DNA of 64,000 nt, from assembly GCF_036231965.1 (NCBI RefSeq), contig NZ_CP109499.1, positions 5,890,001 to 5,954,000 on the forward strand. Direction: 5' to 3'. A model generated the notes under the pieces. That model was not told the DNA's origin and did not search any database. It worked only from the letters and a program-made list of their open reading frames with translations. The translations under genes and the position numbers were made by a program. Positions 24,562-32,646 of the stretch are shown here, one piece after another; position 1 is the stretch's first letter, and every line of letters starts with the position of its first letter. This DNA comes from Streptomyces sp. NBC_01428. Its GTDB lineage: Bacteria > Actinomycetota > Actinomycetes > Streptomycetales > Streptomycetaceae.

Positions 24562-26817
24562 ATGTCCACTCAGGCGGGGGCCGACCAGCAGGGCGAGCGG
24601 CGAACGGCGACGCTGGAAGGCGTGCTGGAGCGCATCACGTACGCGAACGAGGAGAGCGGTTACACGGTCGCGCGGGTCGACACCGGCCGCGGCGCGGGCG
24701 ACCTGCTCACGGTGGTCGGAGCGCTCCTCGGCGCGCAGGCCGGCGAGTCCCTGCGCATGGAGGGCCGCTGGGGCTCCCACCCGCAGTACGGCAAGCAGTT
24801 CACGGTGGAGAACTACACGACGGTGCTCCCCGCCACGATCCAGGGCATCCGCCGCTATCTCGGCTCCGGCCTGGTCAAGGGCATCGGCCCCGTCTTCGCC
24901 GACCGGATCACCCGGCACTTCGGGCTGGACACCCTGCGGATCATCGAGGAGGAGCCGAAGCGGCTCATCGAGGTCCCCGGACTCGGCCCCAAGCGCACGG
25001 GCCGGATCGCCGACGCCTGGGAGGAGCAGAAGGCGATCAAGGAGGTCATGCTCTTCCTCCAGACCGTCGAGGTCTCCACCTCCATCGCCGTGCGCATCTA
25101 CAAGAAGTACGGCGACGCGTCGATCTCCGTCGTGAAGAACCGGCCCTACCGCCTGGCGTCGGACGTCTGGGGCATCGGCTTCCTCACCGCCGACAAGATC
25201 GCCCAGTCGGTCGGTATCCCGCACGACAGCCCGGAGCGCGTCAAGGCCGGCCTCCAGTACGCGCTGTCCCAGTCCACCGACCAGGGCCACTGCTATCTCC
25301 CCGAGGAGCAACTGATCGCGGACGCGGTGAAGTTGCTCCAGGTCGACACCGGCCTGGTCATCGAGTGCCTGGCCGAGCTGGCCGCCCCCGCCGAGGAGGG
25401 CGAGGAGCCCGGGGTCGTCCGCGAGAAGGTGCCGGGACCGGACGGCGGCGACCCGGTGACGGCGGTCTACCTGGTCCCCTTCCACCGCGCCGAACTGTCC
25501 CTCGCCGCCCAGGTGTTGCGCCTGCTGCGCACCGACCGCGACCGGATGCCCGGCTTCCGCGACGTGGCCTGGGACAAGGCCCTCGCGTGGCTGAAGGACA
25601 GGACGGGCGCGGAGCTGGCCCCCGAGCAGGAGGCGGCCGTCCGGCTCGCGCTCACCGAGAAGGTCGCCGTGCTCACCGGCGGCCCCGGCTGCGGCAAGTC
25701 GTTCACCGTCCGCTCGATCGTCGAGCTGGCCCGCGCCCGGCGCGCCAAGGTGGTCCTCGCCGCCCCCACCGGCCGGGCCGCCAAGCGGCTCTCCGAGCTG
25801 ACCGGCGCCGACGCGTCCACCGTGCACCGCCTGTTGGAGCTCAAGCCGGGCGGCGACGCGGCGTACGACAGGGATCGCCCGCTCGACGCCGACCTGGTCG
25901 TCGTCGACGAGGCCTCGATGCTCGACCTGCTCCTCGCCAACAAGCTGGTCAAGGCGGTGCCCCCGGGCGCGCACCTGCTCTTCGTCGGCGACGTGGACCA
26001 GTTGCCCAGCGTCGGCGCGGGGGAGGTGCTGCGCGACCTGCTCGCCGACCGCGGCCCGGTCCCCGCGGTGCGGCTCACCCGGGTCTTCCGCCAGGCCCAG
26101 CAGTCCGGCGTGGTGACCAACGCGCACCGGATCAACTCCGGGCAGCACCCCCTCACCGACGGCATGAAGGACTTCTTCCTCTTCGTCGAGGACGACACCG
26201 AGGAGGCGGGCCGGCTCGCGGTGGACGTGGCGGCCCGTCGGATTCCGGCCAAGTTCGGCCTCGACCCGCGCCGGGACATCCAGGTCCTCGCACCCATGCA
26301 CCGGGGCCCCGCGGGCGCCGGCCATCTCAACGGCCTGCTGCAGCAGGCCATCACCCCCGGCCGCCCCGACCTCGCCGAGAAGCGGTTCGGCGGCCGCGTC
26401 TTCCGCGTCGGCGACAAGGTCACCCAGATCCGCAACAACTACGAGAAGGGCGAGAACGGCGTCTTCAACGGCACGGTGGGCGTCGTCACCTCCCTCGATC
26501 CCGTCGAGCAGCGCCTGACGGTGCGCACGGACGAGGACGAGGAGGTGGGGTACGAGTTCGACGAACTCGACGAGCTGGCGCACGCCTACGCGCTGACCAT
26601 CCACCGCTCCCAGGGCAGCGAGTATCCGGCGGTGGTGATCCCGGTCACCACCAGCGCGTGGATGATGCTCCAGCGCAATCTGCTCTACACGGCGGTGACC
26701 CGCGCCAAGAAGCTGGTCGTCCTCGTCGGTTCGCGCAAGGCGATCGGCCAGGCGGTGCGTACGGTGTCGGCGGGACGCCGGTGCACGGCCCTGGACTTCC
26801 GGCTCTCCGGCGTCTGA
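24562..26817 (+). CDS. RecD2-type ATP-dependent DNA helicase
   Basis: The 751-residue protein is a stand-alone RecD (RecD2) helicase of superfamily 1B. It has an N-terminal OB-like domain (15-90), helix-hairpin-helix segments (about 95-215, e.g. GLVKGIGPVFADRITRHF and EVPGLGPKRTGRI), Walker A GGPGCGKS (373-380), Walker B VVVDEASML, QLPSVGAG and a C-terminal UvrD-like domain with ALTIHRSQGSEY. It unwinds DNA 5'-3' during repair or replication restart. ATG 24562 follows TACCGTCGGATC, which could be a -10 element of a leaderless message; upstream in-frame codons lie in the rbs promoter region. No recB/recC neighbours. Confidence 0.92.
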   Translation: MSTQAGADQQGERRTATLEGVLERITYANEESGYTVARVDTGRGAGDLLTVVGALLGAQAGESLRMEGRWGSHPQYGKQFTVENYTTVLPATIQGIRRYLGSGLVKGIGPVFADRITRHFGLDTLRIIEEEPKRLIEVPGLGPKRTGRIADAWEEQKAIKEVMLFLQTVEVSTSIAVRIYKKYGDASISVVKNRPYRLASDVWGIGFLTADKIAQSVGIPHDSPERVKAGLQYALSQSTDQGHCYLPEEQLIADAVKLLQVDTGLVIECLAELAAPAEEGEEPGVVREKVPGPDGGDPVTAVYLVPFHRAELSLAAQVLRLLRTDRDRMPGFRDVAWDKALAWLKDRTGAELAPEQEAAVRLALTEKVAVLTGGPGCGKSFTVRSIVELARARRAKVVLAAPTGRAAKRLSELTGADASTVHRLLELKPGGDAAYDRDRPLDADLVVVDEASMLDLLLANKLVKAVPPGAHLLFVGDVDQLPSVGAGEVLRDLLADRGPVPAVRLTRVFRQAQQSGVVTNAHRINSGQHPLTDGMKDFFLFVEDDTEEAGRLAVDVAARRIPAKFGLDPRRDIQVLAPMHRGPAGAGHLNGLLQQAITPGRPDLAEKRFGGRVFRVGDKVTQIRNNYEKGENGVFNGTVGVVTSLDPVEQRLTVRTDEDEEVGYEFDELDELAHAYALTIHRSQGSEYPAVVIPVTTSAWMMLQRNLLYTAVTRAKKLVVLVGSRKAIGQAVRTVSAGRRCTALDFRLSGV

Positions 26818-26880
26818 TCCGCAGCTTCTCCGGCCTGCGGAGCGGGGGGACGCAAAAAATGATCGATCAAATGAGTCACG

Positions 26881-26954
26881 AAGGTCACAGAGACCTTCCG
26901 GATGCGCGGCCGGCGGGGCAGGATGAGCAGGTTGGCGGCACTGAGTGCCGCCAA
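26881..26954 (+). promoter_or_regulatory. inverted repeats upstream of citrate synthase
   Basis: A perfect 9-bp inverted repeat, TTGGCGGCA at 26932-26940 and its complement at 26946-26954 around CTGAG, is followed at once by TAGGCC. A second perfect repeat, AAGGTC-ACAGA-GACCTT, is at 26881-26897, and a palindrome TGATCGATCA at 26860-26869. Together they mark a likely control region for the gene starting at 27060; which protein binds is unknown. Confidence 0.5.
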
Positions 26955-27059
26955 TAGGCCCAATGGTCGACCCCGAGTGCACTCTCCAGGGCCAAATGGG
27001 GGATGGTAGAGACAGTCAGGGCACCTCGAAGAAGAGGCACAACGTCGGTGAGGGATGAC

Positions 27060-28349
27060 GTGAGCGACAACTCTGTAGTACTGCGGTACGGCGATGGCGA
27101 GTACACCTACCCGGTGATCGACAGCACCGTCGGCGACAAGGGCTTCGACATCGGCAAGCTCCGCGCCCAGACCGGTCTGGTGACGCTGGACAGCGGGTAC
27201 GGCAACACCGCCGCCTATAAATCCGCGATCACCTATCTCGACGGTGAGCAGGGCATCCTCCGGTACCGCGGCTACCCGATCGAGCAGCTGGCCGAGCGTT
27301 CCACCTTCCTTGAGGTGGCCTACCTGCTGATCAACGGTGAGCTTCCGAACATCGACGAGCTCTCCACCTTCAAGAACGAGATCACGCAGCACACCCTGCT
27401 GCACGAGGACGTCAAGAACTTCTACAAGGGCTTCCCGCGCGACGCCCACCCGATGGCGATGCTGTCGTCGGTCGTCTCGGCGCTGTCGACCTTCTACCAG
27501 GACAGCCACAACCCGTTCGACGAGAAGCAGCGCAACCTCTCCACGATCCGGCTGCTCGCGAAGCTTCCGACGATCGCGGCGTACGCGTACAAGAAGTCGA
27601 TCGGCCACCCCTTCGTCTACCCGCGCAACGACCTCGGGTACGTCGAGAACTTCCTGCGCATGACCTTCTCGGTCCCCGCGCAGGAGTACGAGCTGGACCC
27701 GGTCGTCGTCTCCGCGCTCGACAAGCTGCTCATCCTGCACGCGGACCACGAGCAGAACTGTTCGACCTCCACCGTGCGTTTGGTCGGCTCCTCGCAGGCG
27801 AACATGTTCGCCTCGATCTCCGCCGGCATCTCCGCCCTGTGGGGCCCGCTGCACGGCGGCGCCAACCAGTCGGTCCTGGAGATGCTGGAAGGCATCAAGG
27901 CCAACGGCGGCGACGTCGACTCCTTCATCCGCAAGGTGAAGAACAAGGAGGACGGTGTCCGCCTGATGGGCTTCGGCCACCGGGTGTACAAGTCCTTCGA
28001 CCCGCGCGCGAAGATCATCAAGGCGGCGGCGCACGACGTCCTGTCCGCTCTCGGCAAGTCCGACGAGCTGCTGGACATCGCGCTCAAGCTGGAGGAGCAC
28101 GCGCTCTCCGACGACTACTTCGTCTCGCGCAACCTCTACCCGAACGTCGACTTCTACACCGGCCTCATCTACCGGGCCATGGGCTTCCCGACCGAGATGT
28201 TCACGGTCCTGTTCGCTCTCGGCCGGCTGCCGGGCTGGATCGCCCAGTGGCACGAGATGATCAAGGAGCCCGGCTCCCGCATCGGTCGCCCCCGTCAGAT
28301 CTACACGGGTGTCGTCGAGCGCGACTTCGTGCCGGTCGAGGGCCGCTGA
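27060..28349 (+). CDS. gltA: citrate synthase (hexameric type II)
   Basis: The 429-residue enzyme carries the type II catalytic residues in the expected places: HADHEQN (His230), GPLHGGANQ (His265), GFGHRVYKSFDPRA (His307) and NVDFYTG (Asp364), matching E. coli GltA numbering within one or two positions. It condenses oxaloacetate and acetyl-CoA at the entry of the TCA cycle. GTG 27060 is chosen because GAGGGAT precedes it and MSDNSV is the usual actinobacterial start; the frame runs 19 codons further upstream to 27003. Two hairpins follow the stop, the second a good terminator. It is a stand-alone unit after recD2. Confidence 0.95.
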   Translation: MSDNSVVLRYGDGEYTYPVIDSTVGDKGFDIGKLRAQTGLVTLDSGYGNTAAYKSAITYLDGEQGILRYRGYPIEQLAERSTFLEVAYLLINGELPNIDELSTFKNEITQHTLLHEDVKNFYKGFPRDAHPMAMLSSVVSALSTFYQDSHNPFDEKQRNLSTIRLLAKLPTIAAYAYKKSIGHPFVYPRNDLGYVENFLRMTFSVPAQEYELDPVVVSALDKLLILHADHEQNCSTSTVRLVGSSQANMFASISAGISALWGPLHGGANQSVLEMLEGIKANGGDVDSFIRKVKNKEDGVRLMGFGHRVYKSFDPRAKIIKAAAHDVLSALGKSDELLDIALKLEEHALSDDYFVSRNLYPNVDFYTGLIYRAMGFPTEMFTVLFALGRLPGWIAQWHEMIKEPGSRIGRPRQIYTGVVERDFVPVEGR

Positions 28350-28366
28350 GGCTCGTACGAGACGGT

Positions 28367-28388
28367 CGGGCCCCGCACGCGGGGCCCG
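28367..28388 (+). terminator. GC hairpin just after gltA
   Basis: CGGGCCCC (28367-28374) pairs with 28381-28388 around GCACGC. It has no U-tract, so it may protect the 3' end rather than terminate. Confidence 0.5.
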
Positions 28389-28456
28389 CTGAGCCCGTAC
28401 GCGGGACCGGCTGATCCCGTCCGGAGAAGCTGAGCCCGTACAAAGAAGCAGAAAAC

Positions 28457-28509
28457 GGAAAGCGCCCTGCTACTGGTCCCCCCACGGGCCGGCAGTCAGG
28501 GCGCTTTCC
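28457..28509. terminator. terminator of gltA, bidirectional
   Basis: A perfect 13-bp stem, GGAAAGCGCCCTG at 28457-28469 against 28497-28509, has a 27-base loop that can itself pair. It is preceded by GAAAAC and followed by TTGT, so it can act on both strands. Confidence 0.75.
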
Positions 28510-28991
28510 TTGTCCCGGTGCGGATTCCCCCCACGGGATCCGGCCGGGCGTCTGTGGGACAGCGCCTGAATCGCTGTGTGCCGGCACGGGGCCGGCGGTG
28601 AGCAGAACGAGCAGAACCCGTCATGCCGCGGTGGTGCTCGTGCTGCGGTCGGTGCGGTGCGATCTGCCGGGACCCGTACGGATCGGGAGGGCCGCTCAAA
28701 GCTCCCCGCTGTACGCGCCCCGGCGACGCAATTTCCGGGAACGTCCCCCAAGACATCCCCAGATGTCAGTCACGCCCCCCAAGACGCTTCTGACATCGCC
28801 AACTTAGACTCACGAACCCCTTCGATGGTTACGTTCACATCACTGTGATCTGTGTCTCTTGCATATGTCCTGAAGATAGGCAAGAGCCCCGATACGGGAA
28901 TCGAGGTCCCAGCGTAAGGAAGATGCGCGAGCCTTGTGAAGAGCTTATGTGAGGCTGCCGTTGGACTCTAGGGGGACTCTTAACTCCGTCG
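28510..28991. other. 482-base interval with a lower-GC, structured non-coding stretch
   Basis: Between convergent gltA and copA. The part from about 28790 to 28985 is clearly poorer in GC than its surroundings. On the minus strand it contains a promoter-like pair, TTCACA and TACGCT 18 bases apart (about 28937-28908). Beyond it lie three hairpins: CCCG-TAT-CGGG, CTCTTGC (28880-28886) with 28856-28862, and TCACA-GTGA-TGTGA. Small open frames (28496-28756 minus, 86 codons; 28576-28848 plus) lack support. A small RNA or structured leader is possible. Confidence 0.4.
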
Positions 28992-31241
28992 TCACGAGAA
29001 TGCCCGGAGCCGAAGGCTGTTCGTCACCACGAACACCGAGGAGAAGGCCATCGCGGCCCCCGCGATCATCGGGTTCAGCAGCCCGGCGGCGGCCAGCGGC
29101 AGTGCCGCCACGTTGTAGCCGAACGCCCAGACCAGGTTCCCCCTGATCGTCGACAGGGTCCTGCGCGCCAGCCGGATCGCGTCCGCGGCCACCCGCAGGT
29201 CCCCGCGCACCAGCGTCAGATCGCTCGCCTCGATCGCCGCGTCGGTTCCCGTGCCCATGGCGAGCCCCAGGTCGGCGGTGGCGAGCGCCGCCGCGTCGTT
29301 GACCCCGTCGCCCACCATCGCGACGCTGCGCCCCTCGGCCCGGAGCCGCTCGACGACGGCCACCTTCTCCTCGGGCAGCACCTCGGCGAACACGTCGGCG
29401 GCGTCGATGCCGACCGCCCGCGCGACGGCCTCGGCGACCGCGCGGTTGTCCCCGGTCAGCAGGACCGGTGTGAGCCCGAGGGCCCGCAGGTCGCGTACGG
29501 CCTCGGCGCTGGTCTCCTTGATCGTGTCGGCGACGGTCAGGACCCCCACGGCCCTGCCGTCCAGGGCGACCACGACGGCCGTGCGCCCCTCCGCCTCGGC
29601 GGCTTCCTTCGCGCGCGCCAGCGTGTCCGGGAGCGGATCGGGGAACCGGCCCACGGTGACCTCGTGGCCGTCCACCCGGCCGCGCACCCCGCGACCGGGC
29701 ACGTTCGCGAAATGCTCGGGCGCCGGAAGGCCACCGACGCGCCGAACCGCGCCTGCCGCGACGGCGCGGGCGACGGGATGCTCGGAGGCGTGCTCCAGGG
29801 CTCCGGCGAGCCGCAGGACGTCCTCCTCGGTCGTGCCCGCGGCGACGTACACCTCCTGGAGGCTCATGCGTCCGGTCGTCACCGTGCCGGTCTTGTCCAG
29901 GACGACGGTGTCGACGCGGCGGGTGGACTCCAGGACCTCGGGTCCCTTGATGAGGATGCCCAGCTGGGCTCCCCGGCCGGTGCCGACCATCAGGGCGGTC
30001 GGGGTGGCCAGGCCCAGCGCGCAGGGACAGGCGATGATCAGCACCGCGACGGCGGCGGTGAACGCGGCGGCCGTGTCGCCGGTGACGGCGATCCATGCCG
30101 CGAAGGTGCCGAGCGCGATGAGCAGCACCACGGGCACGAAGACCCCGGAGATCCGGTCGGCGAGCCGCTGCACCTCCGCCTTGCCGTTCTGCGCGTCCTC
30201 CACCAGCCGGGCCATCCGCGCGAGCTGTGTGTCGGCGCCGATCCGGGTGGCCTCGACGACGAGCCGGCCTCCTGCGTTCACGGTCGCGCCGGTGACGGCG
30301 GCGCCGACGGTCACGTCCACGGGCACGGACTCGCCGGTCAGCATGGAGGCGTCGACGGCCGACACGCCCTCGACCACCGTGCCGTCGGTGGCGATCTTCT
30401 CGCCGGGCCGCACGACGAAACGGTCGCCCACGGCCAGCCGTGCCACCGGGATCCGGACCTCGCGGCCGTCCCGCAGGACGGCCACGTCCCGGGCGCCGAG
30501 CTCCATCAGGGCCCGCAGCGCCGCTCCGGCGCGCCGCTTGGAACGGGCCTCCAGGTAGCGGCCGAGCAGGATGAAGGCGACGACGCCGGAGGCGACCTCC
30601 AGGTAGAGCGTGGAGGCACTGTCCGTACGGGAGACGGTGAAGGAGAAGCTGTCCCGCATCCCGGGCATGCCCGCGTCGCCGAAGAACAGTGCCCACAGGG
30701 ACCAGCCGAACGCGGCGAGGGTGCCGACCGAGACCAGGGTGTCCATGGTGGCGGCGCCGTGCCGGGCGTTCGTCAGGGCGGCCCGGTGGAAGGGCAGTCC
30801 GCCCCAGACCACGACGGGCGAGGCGAGCGTCAGCGCGAGCCACTGCCAGTTCTCGAACTGCAGCGGCGGGACCATCGACATCAGCACGACGGGCAGCGCG
30901 AGCAGCGCGGAGACGGTCAGCCGCCGGCGCAGGGCGGCCGTCTCGGGGTCCTCGTCGGCGGTGGGCGGCGCGGTCTCCTCGGGAGCCGGTGGCGGGGGCT
31001 CCTCGGCGGTGTAGCCGGTCTTCACGACGGTGGCGATCAGATCGGCGACCTGTACCCCGAGCGGGTACGTGACGCGGGCCTTCTCCGTCGCGTAGTTGAC
31101 GGTGGCGGTCACGCCGTCCATGCGGTTGAGCTTCTTCTCCACGCGCGCGGCGCAGGAGGCGCAGGTCATCCCGCCGATGGAGAGCTCGACCTGTGAGGTC
31201 GCGGTCCCGTCGGCGGCTATCTCGGGTGGTGCGGTGGACAT
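28992..31241 (-). CDS. copA: copper-translocating P1B-type ATPase
   Basis: The 749-residue pump has one N-terminal metal-binding domain (GMTCASC, Cys27 and Cys30), actuator TGES (302-305), the transmembrane copper site CPC (405-407), phosphorylation motif DKTGT (Asp449), SEHP (486-489) and GDGVND. These define a Cu+ exporting P1B-1 ATPase. The ATG at 31241 starts just before the metal-binding domain. The gene lies 86 bases downstream of the CopZ chaperone gene and shares its CsoR-type box at 31655-31673, so copper should induce both. Confidence 0.95.
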   Translation of the reverse strand: MSTAPPEIAADGTATSQVELSIGGMTCASCAARVEKKLNRMDGVTATVNYATEKARVTYPLGVQVADLIATVVKTGYTAEEPPPPAPEETAPPTADEDPETAALRRRLTVSALLALPVVLMSMVPPLQFENWQWLALTLASPVVVWGGLPFHRAALTNARHGAATMDTLVSVGTLAAFGWSLWALFFGDAGMPGMRDSFSFTVSRTDSASTLYLEVASGVVAFILLGRYLEARSKRRAGAALRALMELGARDVAVLRDGREVRIPVARLAVGDRFVVRPGEKIATDGTVVEGVSAVDASMLTGESVPVDVTVGAAVTGATVNAGGRLVVEATRIGADTQLARMARLVEDAQNGKAEVQRLADRISGVFVPVVLLIALGTFAAWIAVTGDTAAAFTAAVAVLIIACPCALGLATPTALMVGTGRGAQLGILIKGPEVLESTRRVDTVVLDKTGTVTTGRMSLQEVYVAAGTTEEDVLRLAGALEHASEHPVARAVAAGAVRRVGGLPAPEHFANVPGRGVRGRVDGHEVTVGRFPDPLPDTLARAKEAAEAEGRTAVVVALDGRAVGVLTVADTIKETSAEAVRDLRALGLTPVLLTGDNRAVAEAVARAVGIDAADVFAEVLPEEKVAVVERLRAEGRSVAMVGDGVNDAAALATADLGLAMGTGTDAAIEASDLTLVRGDLRVAADAIRLARRTLSTIRGNLVWAFGYNVAALPLAAAGLLNPMIAGAAMAFSSVFVVTNSLRLRAFS

Positions 31242-31327
31242 CGTCCGGCTCCCGGAATCAGCCGGTCCGTGCGGAGGCAGTATCAGCTGGTCGGCACGGC
31301 CCGGTGCGGAGGGAAAGGTGCGGCCGC

Positions 31328-31567
31328 TCAGGCCCGGTCGGCGAGCTCGAAGCCGGCCTCGTCGACCGCGGCGCGGACGGCGGCCTCGTCGAGCGCGCCC
31401 TCGGAGACGACGGTGACCTCGCCGGTCGCCGCGACGGCCTTCACCGAGCTGACGCCGGGGATCTCGGAGATCTCGCTGCTGACGGCGCCTTCGCAGTGTC
31501 CGCAGCTCATGCCGCTCACCTGGTAGACGGTGGTGACGGAACCCGGGGTGTCGGTCTGCGCGGTCAT
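31328..31567 (-). CDS. copZ: copper chaperone, heavy-metal-associated domain protein
   Basis: The 79-residue protein is a single ferredoxin-like HMA domain with the metal motif MSCGHC (Cys22 and Cys25, approximately) and the usual beta-alpha-beta-beta-alpha-beta length. It delivers Cu+ to the ATPase encoded just downstream. The ATG at 31567 is preceded by GAGGAGTCACGCC. It is the promoter-proximal gene of a copZ-copA unit behind a CsoR-type operator. Confidence 0.93.
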   Translation of the reverse strand: MTAQTDTPGSVTTVYQVSGMSCGHCEGAVSSEISEIPGVSSVKAVAATGEVTVVSEGALDEAAVRAAVDEAGFELADRA

Positions 31568-31654
31568 GGCGTGACTCCTCGTCGAGGCGTGTGCTGCGTA
31601 CGGGTACGAAGGGGGACTCCGGGTGCCCAGGGTTCCCTCCGACTGTCACCAGAC

Positions 31655-31673
31655 TATACCCCTAGGGGGTATG
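31655..31673. promoter_or_regulatory. CsoR-type copper operator
   Basis: TATACCCCTAGGGGGTATG at 31655-31673 matches the known CsoR box pattern (TACCCC..GGGGTA palindrome). It lies 88-106 bases upstream of copZ. CsoR represses without copper and releases on Cu+ binding. The csoR gene itself is not in this window. Confidence 0.88.
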
Positions 31674-31804
31674 AATCCAACCGACGTCGGTGAGGGGCGG
31701 GCCTGTCGGTCGCCGGGTGATTTGTCCGCACCCTATGGCAGATGCCGGGGAGGCCGCCGCCGTGACGGTGGGCGCGCTGGCGACGAAGCGGGCGCCGCGG
31801 GGCC

Positions 31805-32479
31805 TCAGCGGCCGTCGGCGGCTCCGCCCCCGAGCAGCGGTTCCAGATAGCGGTACATGACCGTCTTCAGCTCGGCGACGTACGCGTCCCGCTCGGCGCC
31901 CTCGTGGGCCATGATCAGCGTGAGGCCGGCCTTGAAGAGCATGAGCGTCATGTTCGCGGTGCGGCTGCGCTCCTCGGCCGGGCTGTCCGGCAGGCGGGCC
32001 GCGATCAGATCCTCCACCCGGGTGAGGATCGCGCCGTGCAGGGTGCTGATCTCCTCGACGATCCGCCCCGGGGTGTCGGGGGCGTGCATCAGGATCCCGA
32101 AGGCGGGGTTCTCCACGTTGAACGCGATCAGCGGGTCGAGCACCGCGTCGAGCATCCGGTCGAGCGGGAGGCCGGTGTTCTCGGCGGTCAGCGCCTGCCC
32201 GTGGGAGGTGGCCCAGTGCTCCAGCAACTGGTCGCTGAGGCCGACCGCGATGGCTTCCTTGTTCGGGAAGAACTGGTAGAGCGTGCCGGGTGAGACGCCC
32301 GCCTCGCGCGCGATCGCGTTGGTGCTCGCCCCCGTGTAACCGGACCGGCAGAACACCGAGGCCGCCGCCTCCAGGAGCTGGGCGATCCGGCGTTCCCCGC
32401 GCGCCTGACGGCGGCGCGGCTTCTCCTCGGCGCGCTCCTGCGGCGCCGGCGACTCCTCGGTCTGCTGATTCTCGGGCAC
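31805..32479 (-). CDS. TetR-family transcriptional regulator
   Basis: The 224-residue repressor has a charged N-terminal extension (1-27), the TetR helix-turn-helix (about 28-75: RRIAQLLEAAASVFCRSGYTGASTNAIA..., SPGTLYQFFPNKEAI) and an all-helical ligand domain. The start is GTG 32479. It is divergent from an MMPL exporter gene with a 10-bp inverted repeat overlapping the promoter between them, so it very likely represses that exporter and itself. The ligand is presumably the exported lipid or drug-like compound. Confidence 0.9.
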   Translation of the reverse strand: MPENQQTEESPAPQERAEEKPRRRQARGERRIAQLLEAAASVFCRSGYTGASTNAIAREAGVSPGTLYQFFPNKEAIAVGLSDQLLEHWATSHGQALTAENTGLPLDRMLDAVLDPLIAFNVENPAFGILMHAPDTPGRIVEEISTLHGAILTRVEDLIAARLPDSPAEERSRTANMTLMLFKAGLTLIMAHEGAERDAYVAELKTVMYRYLEPLLGGGAADGR

Positions 32480-32507
32480 GGGTTATCCCCAGCTTCTCGG
32501 GACGCGA

Positions 32508-32566
32508 TTGACAAACACGAGCGCTCGCTCGCATTCTTGAAAAACGCGAGCGATGACTCGTGTTTG
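32508..32566. promoter_or_regulatory. promoter and operator between tetR-like and mmpL-like genes
   Basis: CAAACACGAG at 32512-32521 is repeated inverted (CTCGTGTTTG) at 32557-32566. Inside lies GAGCGCTCGCTCGC and GCGAGCG in opposite sense. A plus-strand -35-like TTGACA (32508-32513) overlaps the left arm, with CATTCT 18 bases on. This fits a site where the TetR protein blocks transcription in both directions. Confidence 0.7.
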
Positions 32567-32646
32567 CCGATTCTATGGCAATGGGCGACCCATGCTGCCT
32601 GCACGGAAGCGGGCCCTCGGGGTCACGGTGAAGGGGACACCGCATC

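Noticed and set aside
24400..26982. 860-codon open frame opposite recD2
   Set aside because: Antisense shadow of the helicase gene; no recognisable domain, and the plus strand codes a complete helicase.
26885..27106. 73-codon minus-strand frame overlapping the gltA promoter and start
   Set aside because: Overlaps the citrate synthase start and the palindromic control region, with no support.
28496..28756. 86-codon minus-strand frame after gltA
   Set aside because: It runs through the gltA terminator hairpin, has no family resemblance and arginine/proline-rich composition; kept only as part of the non-coding stretch.
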